Assembly (NCBI RefSeq): GCF_008831285.2
Contig: NC_045143.1
Coordinates: 25,381,662 to 25,445,661, forward strand
From: Nymphaea colorata
Taxonomy: Eukaryota; Streptophyta; Magnoliopsida; Nymphaeales; Nymphaeaceae
Length of the DNA: 64,000 bases
Direction: 5' to 3'
Shown: one piece after another, positions 61,258 through 64,000 of the stretch
Layout: every line of letters starts with the position of its first letter
Numbering within the stretch: the stretch's first letter is position 1
Translations under genes and position numbers: made by a program
Notes under the pieces: model-generated
Database searches by the model: none
Told to the model about the DNA's origin: nothing
What the model saw: the letters and a program-made list of their open reading frames with translations, nothing else

Positions 61258-64000
61258 CAGACTGCTGTGAACTGAGTATGTTATTTTGAAGCAAAAGATG
61301 TGCTCTCTCTCTCTCTCTCTCTGAGGTTGAACCAATCGCATTTGGTTACTGATTCTTCCAACCTCACTTTTTTTTTTCTCACTTTCATATCTTTTCCCTT
61401 TTTTAAAATTTTCTACAATAACCCTTAAGAAACTTGAAAATTCAATCTTAAGACGGGGTTTACTATTATATACAGGTGAGACCGTGAGGAAGAAAAAGTT
61501 GAAAAGCTGGTTTTAAGATAAAACTGGTCGAATCCATTCTTCTTGCTCCTCTTCTTCCCTTGCCTCCCCTCCGTCCTCTCCTATTCACCCTCTTCCGATC
61601 TCCTTTGACCCCTACTTTGTACATTGTCTTTGGTCTCGTTACTTGGAGGCGGATTTGGCTTTTGATGGTGCTTGCTACTATCTCTGCCTTACTGGTGTCC
61701 TTTTAGTTAGGTTCGGGGCATTTAGGACCTTTTGCTTGAGTGTCTGGCACCTTTGTATTGTTAGCACCCCGACTTGGTCTTCGTTTGTTGCTTAGCCTCG
61801 CCCTTCGGTGCATCGGGGTTCCTGCTAGCGACCCTTCCTCAGTTCCCACTGCTTGGCTTGCTAACCTTCTCTCTCTCTCTCTCTCTCTCTCTTTTTGGGT
61901 ATCTGGGGCTAGTTCCGTTTGTTTTGGCAGGTTCTGTGTTCTTGTATCGGTTGCTTCTGGTGGCTCTGGCAACCCTGTCTCTCCCCCTCTTTTTTTGCTG
62001 ACGTACGTGTTTTTTTGGTAGTGTTATGCATATCTCTTTCTCTCTCTTAAACTAAGTGAATGATGTTGCTGTGCAATCTTGCAGTTATAACTAACATATA
62101 TTAAGTCAGTAATGTTTTTTCGAGTTTTAAATTTACTATTTTAGGAAAAAAATTAACAGCTCTTCCAACCCGCTTTAATAATAGGACAAATACGTCTTCG
62201 GATTTCTTTTTCCTTGGCTCTTTGTATTGTCAAAGTGATGAGACTCAAATGTGCATTAGTAGAACTCCGCTGTTTCCATGAAGTCATTAAAGGGGGGCGT
62301 TTGGAAAGCTAATATTTTACTGTAGCACTGGAATAAAAGTTAAATGGAACGTTGTTTTTTTTTTTTAAAAAAGAACCGCAACAAAATCGGTACAATAACG
62401 CCGTTTTTTTTTTGGGTTATGTATTATCATATCTGCATTTAAAGTTTCAGCCAGTGCAACTTTAATTGTCAACATTTTTCTTCCGCTTCCCAAAGAAAGA
62501 ATTGGAGACTCGGCTACTCCTTCACGAACTCAACCTGCATGTGGCCCGCGTAAGAGACGATAACGATCACGTAGCCATGGAGGATCATCTCCTCCCTCAC
62601 CACATCTAGGGGTACGAACAGTAACCTCACGAAATTCTACCTCTGCTTATCGGCTACTGAAGAAGAAAAAAGAAGATTGAGAGTTAGGGGTTGGTTCAGG
62701 GCTGAGGTTCGGGCCTGAGAGTGGGAGCAACAAAATCTGCTGAGGCAGTGGGAAGATGGAGGCATAGCGAAGCTACCGCAGGAAGGAGGGAAGCGGAAGG
62801 ATCGGAGCAGAGGTGGTAAGGAGATGGTGAGGTTTGGAGAAGAGCAGGAAGGACCACTAGTTAACAAACATGTTGCGGGGCACACGCAATGATGGAAACC
62901 GGATGGCCACAATCAACATTCCAAAGCATGCGCTAAACGATTTCCATAAGCGGCACCTGCAAACAGGACGCACGCCCTAAGGGGAAAAATTTGGCCATTG
63001 AAAGGTAAGAGATGAAGTGGGCTCCATTTCACTGACTTACTTTTCTTTGGCCTTGGAGTAAATGACCATCCCTATGCCTTTGTTGGTCGGACCAAGCCAA
63101 GTGCTCTTACCCTTTTCATTTGCAGGAAGGACAAGGATTAAAAAAGTGTTTATTAGGATTACACCGAATAGCAAATAATTTCGTCAACTTTAATGAAATA
63201 ATGAGGCATTTACCTGAAATTCAAGTTAATCTAACTCAATACAAAGGAGAATTCAGATATGTAGGATTTGAACATATGACATCGGGTTAACCACAAGGGG
63301 CGTCATATGTGAAGGCAAACCACATGCCCTTTGCAGCACTGTTACTCATCAGTTGCTTTTGATATTCATCCACTTTTTTTTTCCTCATTACTTGACTGAC
63401 TGCAGAAGGCTTGATCTAGCCGGATTTCTATTGAGTTAACAGGCAGGCAGCCAAGGTTAGATCGACGAGGCCCCCAGGCATACCTTTCTCGACCTTTTGG
63501 CCAATATCAAGTGTAGACACCCAAAACATGAGAGATGGAACAAAATCAGGAGACCAGTTGTAGGCCGTCAATAACATGCCGAAAAAGAAGTCTTTTTTTT
63601 TTCCATAATGGGGCAGGGTTCAATGCGAGAAGAGTGACAAGATCCCAACAAATCCATCTCTGTTTTATGAATTCTATGGCCTGATGCCTGCTCCTTCCTA
63701 TAGGAGGAAAGAAGAGAAATGCCCATAACATGAATAAGTAAACTCAAGTTGAAGAATCTATATCAAGTCCTATCCCCGTTATCTACATAACCGTGAGAAA
63801 AAGCTAATCTCCTGCAGGTCTAACTTTCTCCACATCCTTTGCATTCCTTTGCATAGAAGTAAGGGCACTAACGAAGATAAGTTGATAACATGTGTTGCCC
63901 CACAACGCTGACATACTTCACATAAAAGTGAATAATGCACTCGGATTCCAATAACAGAGACATCCGCCACTTGACAATTGCTCCCTGACTCAGTGAGACC
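61258..64000. other. region downstream of WDR5, no gene recognised
   Basis: Begins with the WDR5 3' UTR (CT run at 61303-61321) and continues with CT-rich and T-rich DNA. Open frames at 61740-62021 and 62637-62912 are pyrimidine- or purine-rich and not protein-like. GGGGCGTTTGGAAAGC at about 62296 resembles a MITE end. I see no clear polyadenylation signal and nothing identifiable to the window end. Confidence 0.5.

Noticed and set aside
63250-63290. tRNA-like word GGATTTGAACATATGAC
   Set aside because: It resembles a tRNA B box only locally; no cloverleaf or A box could be built.

Overview
The window is nuclear DNA from a flowering plant. It holds two intron-containing genes with clear plant orthology, chromovirus-type Ty3/gypsy and Ty1/copia retrotransposons with the plant initiator-Met tRNA primer site, many CT/GA and TA microsatellites, and long AT-rich spacers. 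Nothing in the sequence fixes the species.

Layout. Positions 1-25312 are a retrotransposon graveyard dominated by one chromovirus (Del/Tekay-like) family with about 3-kb LTRs that start TGTAACAC or TGTAACGC and end GGGGTGTGACA. It holds a decayed pol plus 3' LTR (1-5091), a miniature internally deleted LTR (7876-8336), a Ty1/copia gag-pol relic (8337-10214), a reverse-oriented solo LTR (12416-22172) split by a younger copy of the same family (14176-20605, TSD GCTGT), a copia LTR with primer site (22874-23067) and a truncated gypsy LTR (23787-25312). After an AT-rich stretch comes a 4.4-kb satellite array (26650-31088) of about 115-bp monomers, organised as an 11-monomer higher-order repeat of about 1.27 kb.

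The right half is genic. A complete carotenoid cleavage dioxygenase 1 (CCD1-type) gene lies on the minus strand (CDS 35260-50240, 14 coding exons, 547 aa). I assembled it by splice-site and protein reasoning. It has a 15-nt microexon, a GC-AG intron, a start codon abutted by a 48-bp GA repeat, and a 4-kb intron swollen by a deleted Reina-like LTR retrotransposon. Head to head with it, about 9.7 kb away, is a complete two-coding-exon WDR5-type WD40 gene on the plus strand (59941-61257, 314 aa), probably with a long 5'-UTR intron. Between them are T-rich DNA, short inverted-repeat elements and a previously masked hAT-type (DUF4371/zf-MYM-like) transposase relic on the minus strand (about 53000-54056).

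The two genes do not form an evident pathway: one is an apocarotenoid-forming enzyme, the other a histone-methyltransferase scaffold. I found no CRISPR, operon or wholly new gene system. The most unusual structures are the satellite higher-order repeat, recurrent duplication of the same LTR segment in two related elements, the CCD1 splice oddities, and a cluster of TATCGTACGATA palindromes in a CCD1 intron.
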